Part shown: one piece after another, positions 53,696 to 62,812 of the stretch | Position numbering within the stretch: the stretch's first letter is position 1 | Layout: each line of letters opens with the position of its first letter | Origin: JAXMCI01 sp046349435 | Lineage (GTDB): Bacteria > Pseudomonadota > Alphaproteobacteria > Dongiales > Dongiaceae | DNA length: 64,000 nt | Assembly (NCBI GenBank): GCA_046349435.1 | Contig: JAXMCI010000013.1 | Location: 124,001-188,000 of the forward strand | Direction of reading: 5' to 3' | Notes under the pieces: generated by a model | What the model saw: only the letters and a program-made list of their open reading frames with translations | Told to the model about the DNA's origin: nothing | The model's database searches: none | Translations under genes and position numbers: made by a program

Positions 53696-55191
53696 GGGCC
53701 CTCCCCGGACCACGCCCGGCCGGCCAGCGCGGCGACCACCGCCTCGGCCCGGGCCGGATCCGGGTCGACGACGATCCCCCGGCCGGTGATGTCGAAGATG
53801 CGGAGCCGGTGGTCGGCGGCGCTGTCGCGCACCTTCAGCACCGAGACCAGCCGGTAGAGCAGCGAGCGCAGCTCGACATAGCGCAACAGCACGATGTTCT
53901 CGGCGATGCTCGACAGCCCGCCCACCGCCCCGTCGTCGGGCGCCAGCCGCTCGGCGGGCGAGAAGCTGACCGCCGTCTCCCGGGTGTAGATCGTGGTGAC
54001 GTGGCGGGCCCGCAGCTCGTTGCTGAGCGCCGTGAAGACCGCCGGCAGCCGGGGCGGCTCGACCGCCAGCCGCTCCAGCCCGTTCATCCCGTCGATCACC
54101 AGCCGCCGGACGCGGCGGCGCTCGACCTCGGCCAGCAGCCTGGCGCAGATCTCGTCCAGCATGCCCTCCGTGGCGGGCTGCCAGGCGAGGGCCACCGGCC
54201 CGCTCTCCCCGAAGCCGACGAGGCCGAGCGTCGCGGCCTTGACGCGGATCGCCGGCGGCGGCTCGTAGAAGCCGAAATAGAGGCTGGGCTCGTCCTCGCC
54301 GGCGCCGGCGAGGAACTGCAGGCAGAGCGTCGTCTTGCCGCTGCCGGGCGGCCCGAGCAGCACGGTCGAGGAGTTGCGCGGCAGGCCGCCGCAGAGCATC
54401 GCGTCGATGCTCGCCACGCCGATCGAGAGGCGGCTGTCGTCGACCCAGGCCTGCAGCGTGGGAGCGGCGAACTGCGCCTCGATGCGGGGATGGACGGCGA
54501 GCCCGGCATCGCTGATGGTGCAGCCGTGCCGGCCGGCGAGATAGCCGGCGCCGCGCCGCTTGAGGACCTGCAGGTCGCGCTGCGCCTGCCAGCCATAGGG
54601 CTGGTTGCGCAGCTCGATGACCGCGTCGACCATGGTGAGCTCGGCGGTCCGCGCCCGGCCGCCGGAGGTCAGCAGGAAGATCGCGCAGTCGGCCAGCCCG
54701 GCGCGGACCTGCAGCTCCTGGATGAACTTCTTGACGTCGATGTCGCTGCCGCCGCGGTGGGCCGCCGAGACCAGCCCGTCGAGTACCAGCAGCGTGGCCC
54801 GGTGCGCCGCCATCTCCCGCCGCAGCAGGTCGAGCAGCCCGGGCAGCCCGTCGCGCTCCAGCGTGCCGAGCGCGCTGATGTAGTAGACCCCGCCCGGGAT
54901 CAGCCCGGCGTCGAAGAAGCCGAGCTCGCCGATGTGGCTGAGCATGCGGGCATGACTCTCGGCCAGCAGGGTGACGAACAGCGCCCGCCCGCCGGCCCGG
55001 GCATGGTTGAAGCAGAGCTGATTGCCGAGGATCGTCTTGCCGGCGCCGGGCTCGCCGAGCACGAGATGGATGCCGCCGGCGAGGTAGCCGCCCCGCAGCA
55101 CGATGTCGAGCCCGCCGATGCCGGTCGGGTGACGGGCCAGCGGCGGCGGCAGGGCGGGATCGGAGCGGGGCGGGGCGGAGGGGTTGCTCAT
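53692..55191 (-). CDS. KaiC-like double-domain ATPase
   Basis: A 499-residue protein with two RecA-like KaiC domains. First: HPTGIGGLDIVLRGGYLAGG and Walker A GEPGAGKT (residues 46-53), Walker B LLVLDGLVS. Second: SIGVASIDAMLCGGLPR, Walker A GPPGSGKT, and VRRLVIDGMNGLE. Next to the second-domain nucleotide site the usual paired Glu is reduced to FYEPP, and in the first to LLAES, so ATPase or kinase chemistry may differ from cyanobacterial KaiC. No kaiA or kaiB is nearby. It overlaps the kinase gene upstream (ATGA) and the receiver downstream, so all three act together. Confidence 0.93.
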   Translation of the reverse strand: MSNPSAPPRSDPALPPPLARHPTGIGGLDIVLRGGYLAGGIHLVLGEPGAGKTILGNQLCFNHARAGGRALFVTLLAESHARMLSHIGELGFFDAGLIPGGVYYISALGTLERDGLPGLLDLLRREMAAHRATLLVLDGLVSAAHRGGSDIDVKKFIQELQVRAGLADCAIFLLTSGGRARTAELTMVDAVIELRNQPYGWQAQRDLQVLKRRGAGYLAGRHGCTISDAGLAVHPRIEAQFAAPTLQAWVDDSRLSIGVASIDAMLCGGLPRNSSTVLLGPPGSGKTTLCLQFLAGAGEDEPSLYFGFYEPPPAIRVKAATLGLVGFGESGPVALAWQPATEGMLDEICARLLAEVERRRVRRLVIDGMNGLERLAVEPPRLPAVFTALSNELRARHVTTIYTRETAVSFSPAERLAPDDGAVGGLSSIAENIVLLRYVELRSLLYRLVSVLKVRDSAADHRLRIFDITGRGIVVDPDPARAEAVVAALAGRAWSGEGP

Positions 55192-55976
55192 GGGGCTCGC
55201 TGGTCGACGCAGAGGGGCAGCAGGACGGTGAAGGTCGAGCCCTCGCCGATCCGGCTCTCGATGCTGATCTCGCCGCCGATCGCCTCGACCAGGCGGCCGA
55301 CGACCCAGAGGCCGATGCCGAAGCCGCTGCGCTGCTCGCGCGAGACCGCCCGCTCGAAGCGCTCGAAGATGCGCGCCCGATCGGCGGCGCTGATGCCGAT
55401 GCCGTGGTCGCGGACGGCCAGCCGGGCGCGGCTCCCCTCCGCCGCGAGCGTCAGCTCGATCGGCCGGGCGGCGCCATACTTGATTGCGTTGGTCAGCAGG
55501 TTCTCCAGGATCTGCTCGACCGCCAGCCGGTCGGTGACCGCGGTCAGCCCGGCGGCCACGGACAGGCGCAGCTCGCAGCGCGCCCGGTCGGCCAGCAGGG
55601 CGAGGCCGCCCGCCACCTCGCGCACCAGCTGGGCGAGGTCGATGCCGGCCGGCTCCGGCACGAACCGGCCCGAGGTCAGCCGCGAGACGTCGAGCAGGAT
55701 GGTGGCGCGCCGGATGAAGCGCTCGACGATCAGCTCCAGCCGCTCGAGCGTCAGCGCCAGCCGCTCCGGCGGCAGCCGCGCCGCGTGGCGCCGCAGCGCC
55801 TGGATCTGCATCAGCAGCGGCGTCATCGGGTTGCGCAGCTCGTGCGCGGCGAGCGACAGGAACTGATCCCTGGCCGCGACCGCCTCCTCCAGCGCGCAGA
55901 TGCGCGCCTGCAGCCGGCGACGCTCGCCCGCCCCGTCCGTCCCGTCCTTGCCGTCCTGGCTGTCCACCGCCGGCAT
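55188..55976 (-). CDS. Sensor histidine kinase without membrane or sensor domain
   Basis: A 262-residue soluble kinase. A short coiled-coil (RRRLQARICALEEAVAARDQ) leads into the dimerisation domain with the phosphorylated His45 (SLAAHELRNPMTPLL); the ATPase domain has NLLTNAIKYG, VRDHGIGISAADRARIFERF and GFGIGLWVVGRLVEA. There is no input domain, so the partner KaiC-like protein may be its sensor, as SasA-KaiC in cyanobacteria. ATG 55976 follows AGGAAGG; an earlier ATG at 55991 is possible. First gene of the operon. Confidence 0.92.
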   Translation of the reverse strand: MPAVDSQDGKDGTDGAGERRRLQARICALEEAVAARDQFLSLAAHELRNPMTPLLMQIQALRRHAARLPPERLALTLERLELIVERFIRRATILLDVSRLTSGRFVPEPAGIDLAQLVREVAGGLALLADRARCELRLSVAAGLTAVTDRLAVEQILENLLTNAIKYGAARPIELTLAAEGSRARLAVRDHGIGISAADRARIFERFERAVSREQRSGFGIGLWVVGRLVEAIGGEISIESRIGEGSTFTVLLPLCVDQRAP

Positions 55977-56103
55977 GCCCTTCCTGGCCATGTCGGGGCC
56001 GACACTGGCATAGCGCACCGGCCGGTTCAAGGCGGCCCGCCGCTCCCGGCTGCGGCCCCGCCTGGAGTCTCCGCCGCTATCTGGAATGAGTTGAATATAT
56101 TCC

Positions 56104-56129
56104 GGAACGGCCTCGCAAAGCACGACGTT
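56104..56129 (+). promoter_or_regulatory. EcfG-type general stress promoter of the Mn-catalase gene
   Basis: GGAAC at 56104-56108 and CGTT at 56126-56129, 17 bases apart, match the promoter of the alphaproteobacterial general stress sigma factor EcfG (GGAAC-N16/17-CGTT). It lies 62 bases before the catalase start. Confidence 0.75.
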
Positions 56130-56190
56130 GTGCGGTCATGGGGCTGTTCGAGCCCGCGCCTCCATGGCCATTCCCGAGGAGCAATCGTCG

Positions 56191-57090
56191 ATGTTCATGC
56201 ACAACAAGAAGCTGATGTACACGGTCAGGGTCGCCGAGCCGAACCCGGCGCTGGCCACCCTGATGCTGGAGCAGTTCGGCGGGCCGCAGGGCGAGCTCGC
56301 CGCCGCCATGCGCTACTTCACCCAGGCGCTGGCCGAGAGCGATCCCGGCCGCAAGGACATGCTGCTCGACATCGCCACCGAGGAGCTGAGCCACCTCGAG
56401 GTGATCGGCAGCATCGTCAGCATGCTGGGCCGCGGCATCAAGGGCAAGCTGGCCGAAGGCCTCGAGGACGGCGAGCTGCTGGCCGAGATCACCCAGGGCG
56501 GCGAGAGCCACACGCTGTCGATCCTCTATGGCGCCGGCACGCCGCTGGTCAACTCGGCGGGGGTGCCCTGGACGGCGGCCTACATCGACACCATCGGCGA
56601 CCCGACCTGCGACCTGCGCTCCAACATCGCCGCCGAGTCGCGCGCCAAGATCGTCTATGAGCGGCTGATCAACGTCACCGACGACCCCGGCATCAAGGAC
56701 GCGCTCGGCTTCCTGATGACCCGCGAGGTGGCGCACCAGAAGTCGTTCGAGAAAGCGCTCTACGCGATCGAGCCGAACTTCCCGCCGGGCAAGCTGCCGG
56801 GCCTGCCCGACTTCGCCGACAAGTACTACGACATGTCGCAGGGCGACGGCGGCGACGTCAGCGGGCCGTGGAACAGCGGCGCGCAGTGGGAGACGGTGAG
56901 CGACCGGGCGGAGCAGGCCGCCGTCGACGGCGGCGACGGCACCGCCTCGGTGATGCTCGACCGCGACGAGGAGCAGCTGCTGCAGGAGAACGCCGCCCGC
57001 ACCGCGTCGCGCACCGACGTCGACCCGACCACCGGGGCCGATCTGGGAGCCGGCAACGGCGCCGGCGCGACCAAGCCGGCGGCGCGATAG
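56191..57090 (+). CDS. Manganese catalase family protein
   Basis: A 299-residue non-heme catalase that breaks down hydrogen peroxide with a di-manganese centre. Metal-ligand helices: GPQGELAAAMRYFTQAL, TEELSHLEVIGS (Glu and His), NIAAESRAKIVYERL and TREVAHQKSFEKAL. The C-terminal tail (from about 230) is acidic and repetitive, as in KatN/GSP-type proteins. ATG 56191 follows GAGGAG; an earlier in-frame ATG at 56164 has no such site. An EcfG-type promoter precedes it, which fits a stress role. It is divergent from the kinase operon. Confidence 0.95.
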   Translation: MFMHNKKLMYTVRVAEPNPALATLMLEQFGGPQGELAAAMRYFTQALAESDPGRKDMLLDIATEELSHLEVIGSIVSMLGRGIKGKLAEGLEDGELLAEITQGGESHTLSILYGAGTPLVNSAGVPWTAAYIDTIGDPTCDLRSNIAAESRAKIVYERLINVTDDPGIKDALGFLMTREVAHQKSFEKALYAIEPNFPPGKLPGLPDFADKYYDMSQGDGGDVSGPWNSGAQWETVSDRAEQAAVDGGDGTASVMLDRDEEQLLQENAARTASRTDVDPTTGADLGAGNGAGATKPAAR

Positions 57091-57201
57091 CCTACCGCCG
57101 CCGCGCCGCGGCGGCCCGCGGCGGCAATGTCACGGCGCTGAAAGACGGGCATGCTAGGCTGCGGTCGGGTTTTCCGACCACAGCCTGGCCGATCGCCGTC
57201 G

Positions 57202-59712
57202 ATGCCGCTCAGCCCGCCGCGGCCGCTGCCGCCCTCCCTCGCCGCGCTCGCCGAGCTGGCGCTCGACCTGCGCTGGACCTGGAGCCACGCCGCCGACCGG
57301 CTGTGGCTGCAGCTCGACGAGGCCGGCTGGAGCCGCACCCGCAATCCCTGGTCGATCCTGCAGGACGTCCCGGCCGACCGGCTGGAGACGCTGGCCGGCG
57401 ATCCCGGCTTCGTCGCCGAGCTCGGCCGGCTCGCCGCCGAGCGCCGCGGCTACCTCGAGGGCGAGCACTGGTTCGGCCGCAACCATGACGGCGCGGTCGG
57501 CGGCATTGCCTATTTCAGCCTGGAGTTCGGGCTGGGCGACGCGCTGCCGCTCTATGCCGGCGGGCTCGGCGTGCTGGCCGGCGACATGCTGAAGACGGCG
57601 AGCGACCTCGGCGTGCCGCTGGTCGGCGTCGGGCTGCTCTACCAGGAGGGCTATTTCCGCCAGCTGGTCGATGCGTCGGGCGAGCAGCAGGAGGCCTATC
57701 CCTACAACGAGCCGAGCAGCCTGCCGATCGCACCGGTGCTGGGCGCCGACGGCCGCCGCCTGCATGTCGGCATCGAGCTGCCCGGCCGCCAGGTGCTGCT
57801 GCGGCTGTGGCGCGCCGCGGTCGGGCGCACCGCGCTCCTGCTGCTCGACAGCAACCACCCGCTCAACAGCCCGGCCGATCGCGGCATCACCGGCAAGCTC
57901 TATGGCGGCGGCACCGAGCTCCGGCTGGCGCAGGAGATCGCGCTCGGGGTCGGCGGCTGGCGCGCCGTCGAGGCGCTCGCCCCGGAGGTCGAGATCTGCC
58001 ACCTCAACGAGGGCCATGCCGCCTTCGTGGTGATCGAGCGGGCCCGCCGCCTGGCGCAGACCGCCGGCCTCGCCTTCGAGGAGGCGCTCTGGGCGAGCCG
58101 GGCCGGCAACGTCTTCACCACCCACACGCCGGTCGAGGCCGGCTTCGACCGCTATCCGGCCGCGCTGGTCGGCCGCTACCTGCAGCCGCTGATCGCCGGC
58201 CAGGACGGGCTCGAGCGGGTCCTGGCGCTCGGCCGGCCGCCCGGCGACGCCGGCGGATCCTTCAACATGGCCCACCTCGCGCTGCGCGGCTCGCACCGCT
58301 CGGTCGGCGTCAGCCGGCTGCACGGCCAGGTCAGCCGCCGCATCTTCCAGCCGCTCTTCCCGCGCTGGCCCGAGGCGGAGGTGCCGGTCGGGCACGTCAC
58401 CAACGGCGTGCACGTGCCGTCCTGGGATTCCGCGGCTGCCGACCGGGCCTGGACGGCCGCAGCCGGCAAGGAGCGCTGGCGCGACCTGCCGGCGGCCGGG
58501 ACGGTGGAGGCGCTGCTGCGCGGCATCCCCGACGAGGCGCTGTGGGCGCTGCGCGGCGCCGGCCGGCAGGCGCTGGTCGGCTGGGTGCGCGCCCGGCTGG
58601 CCCGCCAGCTCGGCGAGCGCGGCATGCCGGCCGCCGAGGTCGCCGCCGCCGCGGAGGTGCTCGATCCCAACCTGCTGACCCTCGGCCTGGCCCGCCGCTT
58701 CACCGCCTACAAGCGGCCCAACCTGCTGCTGCGCGACCCGGACCGGCTGCGCCGCATCCTCGCCGATCCGCGGCGGCCGGTGCAGATCGTGGTCGCCGGC
58801 AAGGCCCATCCCGAGGATGCGGCGGGCAAGGCGATGATCCGGGAGTGGGTGCGGCTGGGGCAGAGCCCGGAACTGCGCCGCCGGGTCGTCTTCCTCGCCG
58901 ACTACGACATCACCCTGGCGCAGGAGCTGGTCCAGGGCGTCGATCTCTGGATCAACACGCCGCGCCGCCCCTGGGAAGCCTGCGGCACCAGCGGCATGAA
59001 GCTGCTGGCCAATGGCGGCCTCAACCTCTCGGTGCGCGACGGCTGGTGGGCGGAGGCCTACGAGCCCGGCCGCGGCTGGGCGATCGGCGGCGACGGCGCG
59101 GCCGAGGACGAGGCGGCCGGCGACGCGGCCGATGCCGAGGCGCTCTACGGCATCCTGGAGAGCGAGGTGGTGCCGGCCTTCTACGAGCGCGACGCCGCCG
59201 GGCTGCCGCGCGCCTGGCTGGCGCGCGTCCGCCGCTCGATCGCCGAGCTGACGCCGGCCTACAGCGCGGCTCGCATGCTGCGCGACTACCTCGAGCAGGC
59301 CTACCGGCCGGCGACCGCCGCGCTCCGCCGCCGCCTGGCCGACGGCGGCGCGGCGGCGCGCGCCCTCGCCGGCTGGGCCGAGCGGCTCGCCCGGCACTGG
59401 GGGGAGCTGCATCTCGGACCGCCCGATCTCGTCGAGAGCCCGGCGGGCCGGCACTGGTCGGTGCCCGCCTATCTCGGCGACGTCGGCCCCGACGAGATCC
59501 GCCTGGAGCTCTTCGCCGAGACCGCCGGCGGGGCGCCCGAGATCGTCCCGCTGGTGCGCGGCGAGGCGCTCGCCGGCACCGCCAACGGCTATCTGTTCGC
59601 CGGCCGCGAGCCCGGCCGCCGGCCGGCCGCCGACTACACCGTGCGCATCCTGCCGCAGCATCCCGAGGCGTGCCTGCCGGCCGAGCTGCCGCTGATCTTC
59701 TGGCAGCGCTGA
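57202..59712 (+). CDS. glgP: Alpha-glucan phosphorylase
   Basis: An 836-residue GT35 enzyme that releases glucose 1-phosphate from glycogen. The N-terminal DUF3417-type region (LAELALDLRWTWSHAADRLW) marks the archaeal/Thermotoga-type branch. It has AYFSLEFGLGDALPLYAGGLG, CHLNEGHAAFV, the FTAYKRPNLLL segment, and the PLP lysine in EACGTSGMKLLANGG. ATG 57202 starts just before the conserved N-terminus. No other glycogen genes are adjacent. Cytoplasmic. Confidence 0.95.
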   Translation: MPLSPPRPLPPSLAALAELALDLRWTWSHAADRLWLQLDEAGWSRTRNPWSILQDVPADRLETLAGDPGFVAELGRLAAERRGYLEGEHWFGRNHDGAVGGIAYFSLEFGLGDALPLYAGGLGVLAGDMLKTASDLGVPLVGVGLLYQEGYFRQLVDASGEQQEAYPYNEPSSLPIAPVLGADGRRLHVGIELPGRQVLLRLWRAAVGRTALLLLDSNHPLNSPADRGITGKLYGGGTELRLAQEIALGVGGWRAVEALAPEVEICHLNEGHAAFVVIERARRLAQTAGLAFEEALWASRAGNVFTTHTPVEAGFDRYPAALVGRYLQPLIAGQDGLERVLALGRPPGDAGGSFNMAHLALRGSHRSVGVSRLHGQVSRRIFQPLFPRWPEAEVPVGHVTNGVHVPSWDSAAADRAWTAAAGKERWRDLPAAGTVEALLRGIPDEALWALRGAGRQALVGWVRARLARQLGERGMPAAEVAAAAEVLDPNLLTLGLARRFTAYKRPNLLLRDPDRLRRILADPRRPVQIVVAGKAHPEDAAGKAMIREWVRLGQSPELRRRVVFLADYDITLAQELVQGVDLWINTPRRPWEACGTSGMKLLANGGLNLSVRDGWWAEAYEPGRGWAIGGDGAAEDEAAGDAADAEALYGILESEVVPAFYERDAAGLPRAWLARVRRSIAELTPAYSAARMLRDYLEQAYRPATAALRRRLADGGAAARALAGWAERLARHWGELHLGPPDLVESPAGRHWSVPAYLGDVGPDEIRLELFAETAGGAPEIVPLVRGEALAGTANGYLFAGREPGRRPAADYTVRILPQHPEACLPAELPLIFWQR

Positions 59713-59821
59713 GGCCACGCGGCGCCCGCACGAGGGGGGTCGGCATCACCACGCGAAGCGGGCATAGTCCCGCCGGGGCGCACGAGGCGCCCCGATCGAG
59801 CGCGAGGGGCCGGGCCGCAGG

Positions 59822-61516
59822 ATGACGCACGACACGCCGCTGATCGCCACCATCGTCATCGGCCTCAGCCTCGCCTTCCTGCTCGGCTTCGCCGCCAGCC
59901 GGCTGCGCATCTCGCCACTGATCGGCTATCTCCTGGCCGGGGTCTGCGTCGGCCCCTTCACGCCGGGCTTCGTCGCCGACCAGGCGCTGGTGCCGGAGCT
60001 GGCCGAGATCGGCGTCATCCTGCTGATGTTCGGCGTCGGGCTGCATTTCTCGCCCGCCGACCTGCTGGCGGTCGGCGGCATCGCGGTGCCGGGCGCCATC
60101 GTGCAGATGGCCGTCGCCACCCTGCTCGGCCTCGGCCTCGCCAGCCTGCTGGGCTGGCCGCTCGGCGCCGGGCTGGTCTTCGGGCTGGCGCTGTCGGTCG
60201 CCAGCACCGTGGTGCTGCTGCGCGCGCTGCAGGAGCGCCGGCTGGTCGAGACGCGCACCGGCCGCATCGCGGTCGGCTGGCTGATCGTCGAGGACCTCGC
60301 CATGGTGCTGGCGCTGGTGCTGCTGCCGGCGCTGGGCGGGCTGTTCACCGACGGCCCGCCGGCCGGCGGCCATGGCGAGCTGATCGGCGCCGTCGCCATC
60401 ACCCTCGGCAAGGTCGCCGCCTTCGTCGCCTTCATGCTGATCGTCGGGCGGCGGGTGATTCCCTGGCTGCTCCACTACGTCGCCGGCACCGGCTCGCGCG
60501 AGCTGTTCCGGCTGGCGGTGCTCGCCGTCGCGCTCGGCGTCGCCTACGAGGCGGCGCAGCTCTTCGACGTCTCCTTCGCGCTCGGCGCCTTCTTCGCCGG
60601 CATGGTGCTGAGCGAGAGCGAGCTCAGCCAGCAGGCCGGCCGCGAGCTGCTGCCGCTGCGCGACGCCTTCGCCGTGCTGTTCTTCGTCTCGGTCGGCATG
60701 CTGTTCGACCCGGCCATCCTGGTGCACGACCCGTGGGCGGTGCTGGCGACGGTCGCCATCATCCTGGTCGGCAAGTCGATCGCCGCCTTCGTCATCGCCT
60801 GGGTCGCCCGCCTGCCGCTCGTCACCGGCGCCACCATCGCCGTCAGCCTGGCGCAGATCGGCGAGTTCTCCTTCATCCTGGCCGGGCTCGGCGTCGAGCT
60901 CGGGCTGCTGCCGGAGCGCGGCCGCGCCCTGATCCTCGCCGGCGCCATCCTGTCGCTGCTCGTCAACCCGCTGCTCTTCGCCCTGCTCGACCGCCTGTCG
61001 GCGCGGCTCGAGCGCCGGGCCGGAGCCGTCGCCGCGGCAGCAACCCCGCCGCTCGCCGCCACCCGGCTGACCGGGCACGACGTGCTGGTCGGCTTCGGCC
61101 GGGTCGGCAGGCTGGTCGGCGAGGCGCTCGGCGCCGCCGGCCGGCCGCTGCTGGTGATCGAGGATCGCCAGGACCTGGTCGAGGCCCTGGCCGGCAGGGG
61201 CATCGAGACCCTGCAGGGCAACGCCGCCTCGCCCGAACTGCTCGCCGCCGCCGGGCTGCCGGCGGCGCGCTGCCTCGTCATCGCCATTCCCGACGGCTTC
61301 GAGGCCGGCCAGATCGCGCAGCAGGCGCGCACCGCCAACCCGGCGCTGGAGATCGTCGCCCGGGCCCATTCCGACGCCGAGGTCGAGCATCTCCGGCAGC
61401 ACGGCGCCGACATGGTGATCATGGGCGAGCGCGAGATCGCCCAGGCGATGGTCGCGCACCTGACGCGGGCCGCCGCGCCCGAGGCTCCGGCGGCCCCCGG
61501 CGGCGCGGCGGCATAG
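59822..61516 (+). CDS. Cation:proton antiporter with TrkA-N domain, YbaL/KefB type (CPA2)
   Basis: A 564-residue membrane protein. About 12 helices in residues 5-385 with LIGYLLAGVCVGPFTPGF, LLMFGVGLHFS and FVSVGMLFDPAIL, typical CPA2 marks, and QIGEFSFILAGLG. After a linker, residues 415-545 form a Rossmann TrkA-N domain (DVLVGFGRVGRLVGEAL) that binds NAD(H) or nucleotide to control transport. It probably exchanges K+ or Na+ for protons. It is 109 bases after glgP. Confidence 0.94.
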   Translation: MTHDTPLIATIVIGLSLAFLLGFAASRLRISPLIGYLLAGVCVGPFTPGFVADQALVPELAEIGVILLMFGVGLHFSPADLLAVGGIAVPGAIVQMAVATLLGLGLASLLGWPLGAGLVFGLALSVASTVVLLRALQERRLVETRTGRIAVGWLIVEDLAMVLALVLLPALGGLFTDGPPAGGHGELIGAVAITLGKVAAFVAFMLIVGRRVIPWLLHYVAGTGSRELFRLAVLAVALGVAYEAAQLFDVSFALGAFFAGMVLSESELSQQAGRELLPLRDAFAVLFFVSVGMLFDPAILVHDPWAVLATVAIILVGKSIAAFVIAWVARLPLVTGATIAVSLAQIGEFSFILAGLGVELGLLPERGRALILAGAILSLLVNPLLFALLDRLSARLERRAGAVAAAATPPLAATRLTGHDVLVGFGRVGRLVGEALGAAGRPLLVIEDRQDLVEALAGRGIETLQGNAASPELLAAAGLPAARCLVIAIPDGFEAGQIAQQARTANPALEIVARAHSDAEVEHLRQHGADMVIMGEREIAQAMVAHLTRAAAPEAPAAPGGAAA

Positions 61517-61642
61517 CCGGTCTTCGCTGGATCGCCGCGCTCGGGCCGAGGTAGAACTGCGGCGACGATCGCTCGACCGTCGCGGGCGCGCGCCCGCGGG
61601 GTCCGCCCGCGCCACCGCCCACCCGCAGCAAGGGAGATCACC

Positions 61643-61942
61643 ATGCCGAGATCGCTTCGCTGGACCCTGCCGGCGCTGATGCTGGCCGTCGCCGGGCCGG
61701 CCGCCGCGCAGAACTACCCGATGCTGGACAAGCTCGCCGACAAGGTCGTCGCCAAGTACCAGTCCAGCTCCTGCGAGCAGCTGGCCGCCGAGAAGGGCCA
61801 GGCCAAGACCGGCCAGAAGCAGCAGGTCGAGCAGCGGCTGATGAAGATGCTGCGCGACGATCCCGCCGCCCGGCAGGAGTTCCTCAACCGCGTCGCCGCG
61901 CCGATCGCCAACAAGCTGTTCGAGTGCGGCTTCATTCCCTGA
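61643..61942 (+). CDS. Small exported protein, 99 residues
   Basis: Signal peptide (SLRWTLPALMLAVAGPAAAQ) followed by a 77-residue helical domain: NYPMLDKLADKVVAKYQSSSCEQLA and KMLRDDPAARQEFLNRVAAPIANKLFECGFIP in two halves. Two cysteines could form a disulfide. I recognise the general pattern of small periplasmic helical proteins in Proteobacteria but no function. AGGGAG lies upstream of the start. The stop lies in a 12-bp tandem repeat. Confidence 0.82.
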   Translation: MPRSLRWTLPALMLAVAGPAAAQNYPMLDKLADKVVAKYQSSSCEQLAAEKGQAKTGQKQQVEQRLMKMLRDDPAARQEFLNRVAAPIANKLFECGFIP

Positions 61943-61974
61943 GCCGGGCCCTGAGCCGGGCCCCGAGCCGGACC
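61939..61974. repeat. Three tandem copies of a 12-bp unit
   Basis: CTGAGCCGGGCC occurs at 61939-61950 and 61951-61962, with a variant CCGAGCCGGACC at 61963-61974. The stop codon of the small exported protein gene is in the first copy. Confidence 0.9.
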
Positions 61975-61996
61975 GGCTGAGGCAGCCGCCGAGGCT

Positions 61997-62028
61997 CCCC
62001 GGCCCGTGCCGACCGGCACGGGCCGGGG
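61997..62028. terminator. Strong GC hairpin between convergent genes
   Basis: A perfect 15-bp inverted repeat, CCCCGGCCCGTGCCG and its complement, separated by two bases. It lies between the stops of two convergent genes and probably ends transcription from both sides, although there is no T-tract. Confidence 0.65.
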
Positions 62029-62061
62029 ACCGCTTGCGGCTGCTCCGTCAACGCATGCCGG

Positions 62062-62778
62062 CTAGCGGCACTCGTAGGTGACGCGGCGGCCGACCTGGTC
62101 GCGCAGCACCGGCGAGAGGCCGCCCTGCATGTTGCAGTACTTGATGGCCGCCTGCTCGGCCGAGGTGCGGCTGTCGCCGGCCGTCTCGTAGGTGATCATC
62201 GGCACCGCGACCGGCATCGAGGAGCCGCTCATCGCCGCGCTGGGCATGGCGGTGCTGGCGACGCCGCCGGTGCAGTCATAGACGACCCGGTCGCCGTAGA
62301 CGCCGCGATAGGTGGCGACCAGGCCCTGGCTGGCGCAGTAGCGGCCGGCATCGGCCTGCAGTGTCATCGGATCGGCGCCGATGCTCTGGTAGGCGATCGA
62401 CGGCATCGCCATCACCGGCGCCGGGGTGACGGCGTCGGCCCGGCTGCCAGTGACCAGGCAGTCGTAGGTGATGGCGTAGCCGTCGATGGTGCGGAACGCC
62501 GCCGTGCGTCCCTGGTCGGCGCAATAGCGCGCCGCCGCCGTCGCGGCGCTCTGGCGGTCGGTCCGGGCGAGATCGTAGGTGACCGACGGCACGCCCGACA
62601 CCGCCACCGGCGCGGGCGCATAGGTCGAGGCGTAGCTGTTGGTGGGGGCGTAGGTGGTGGTGGCGGGGTAGCTGCTGCTGCCCGACGCCGACCGGCTGAC
62701 GCTGTAGCGCTGGTTGCTGCTGCAGGCGGCAAGCGCGGCGGTGACCAGCAGAAGACCGATGCGGGCCGTTCCGTGCAT
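62062..62778 (-). CDS. Lipoprotein with three Cys-paired repeats
   Basis: A 238-residue envelope protein. Signal peptide with lipobox LAACSS (Cys18); then a Ser/Tyr/Thr-rich linker (residues 20-60). Three repeats of about 60 residues follow, each with a YCxxQG motif and a closing YDC/YEC: ARYCADQGRTAAF..AITYDC, GRYCASQGLVATY..VVYDC and IKYCNMQGGLSPV..VTYEC. The paired Cys suggest one disulfide per repeat. An EcfG-type promoter lies 35 bases upstream of the start, so it is probably part of the general stress response. Confidence 0.82.
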   Translation of the reverse strand: MHGTARIGLLLVTAALAACSSNQRYSVSRSASGSSSYPATTTYAPTNSYASTYAPAPVAVSGVPSVTYDLARTDRQSAATAAARYCADQGRTAAFRTIDGYAITYDCLVTGSRADAVTPAPVMAMPSIAYQSIGADPMTLQADAGRYCASQGLVATYRGVYGDRVVYDCTGGVASTAMPSAAMSGSSMPVAVPMITYETAGDSRTSAEQAAIKYCNMQGGLSPVLRDQVGRRVTYECR

Positions 62779-62812
62779 GGCTGACCTCCTTGGTGAGTAG
62801 CTTGACTGCAGC

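Noticed and set aside
57154..59718. 854-codon open frame opposite glgP
   Set aside because: Antisense shadow of a clearly recognised phosphorylase gene.
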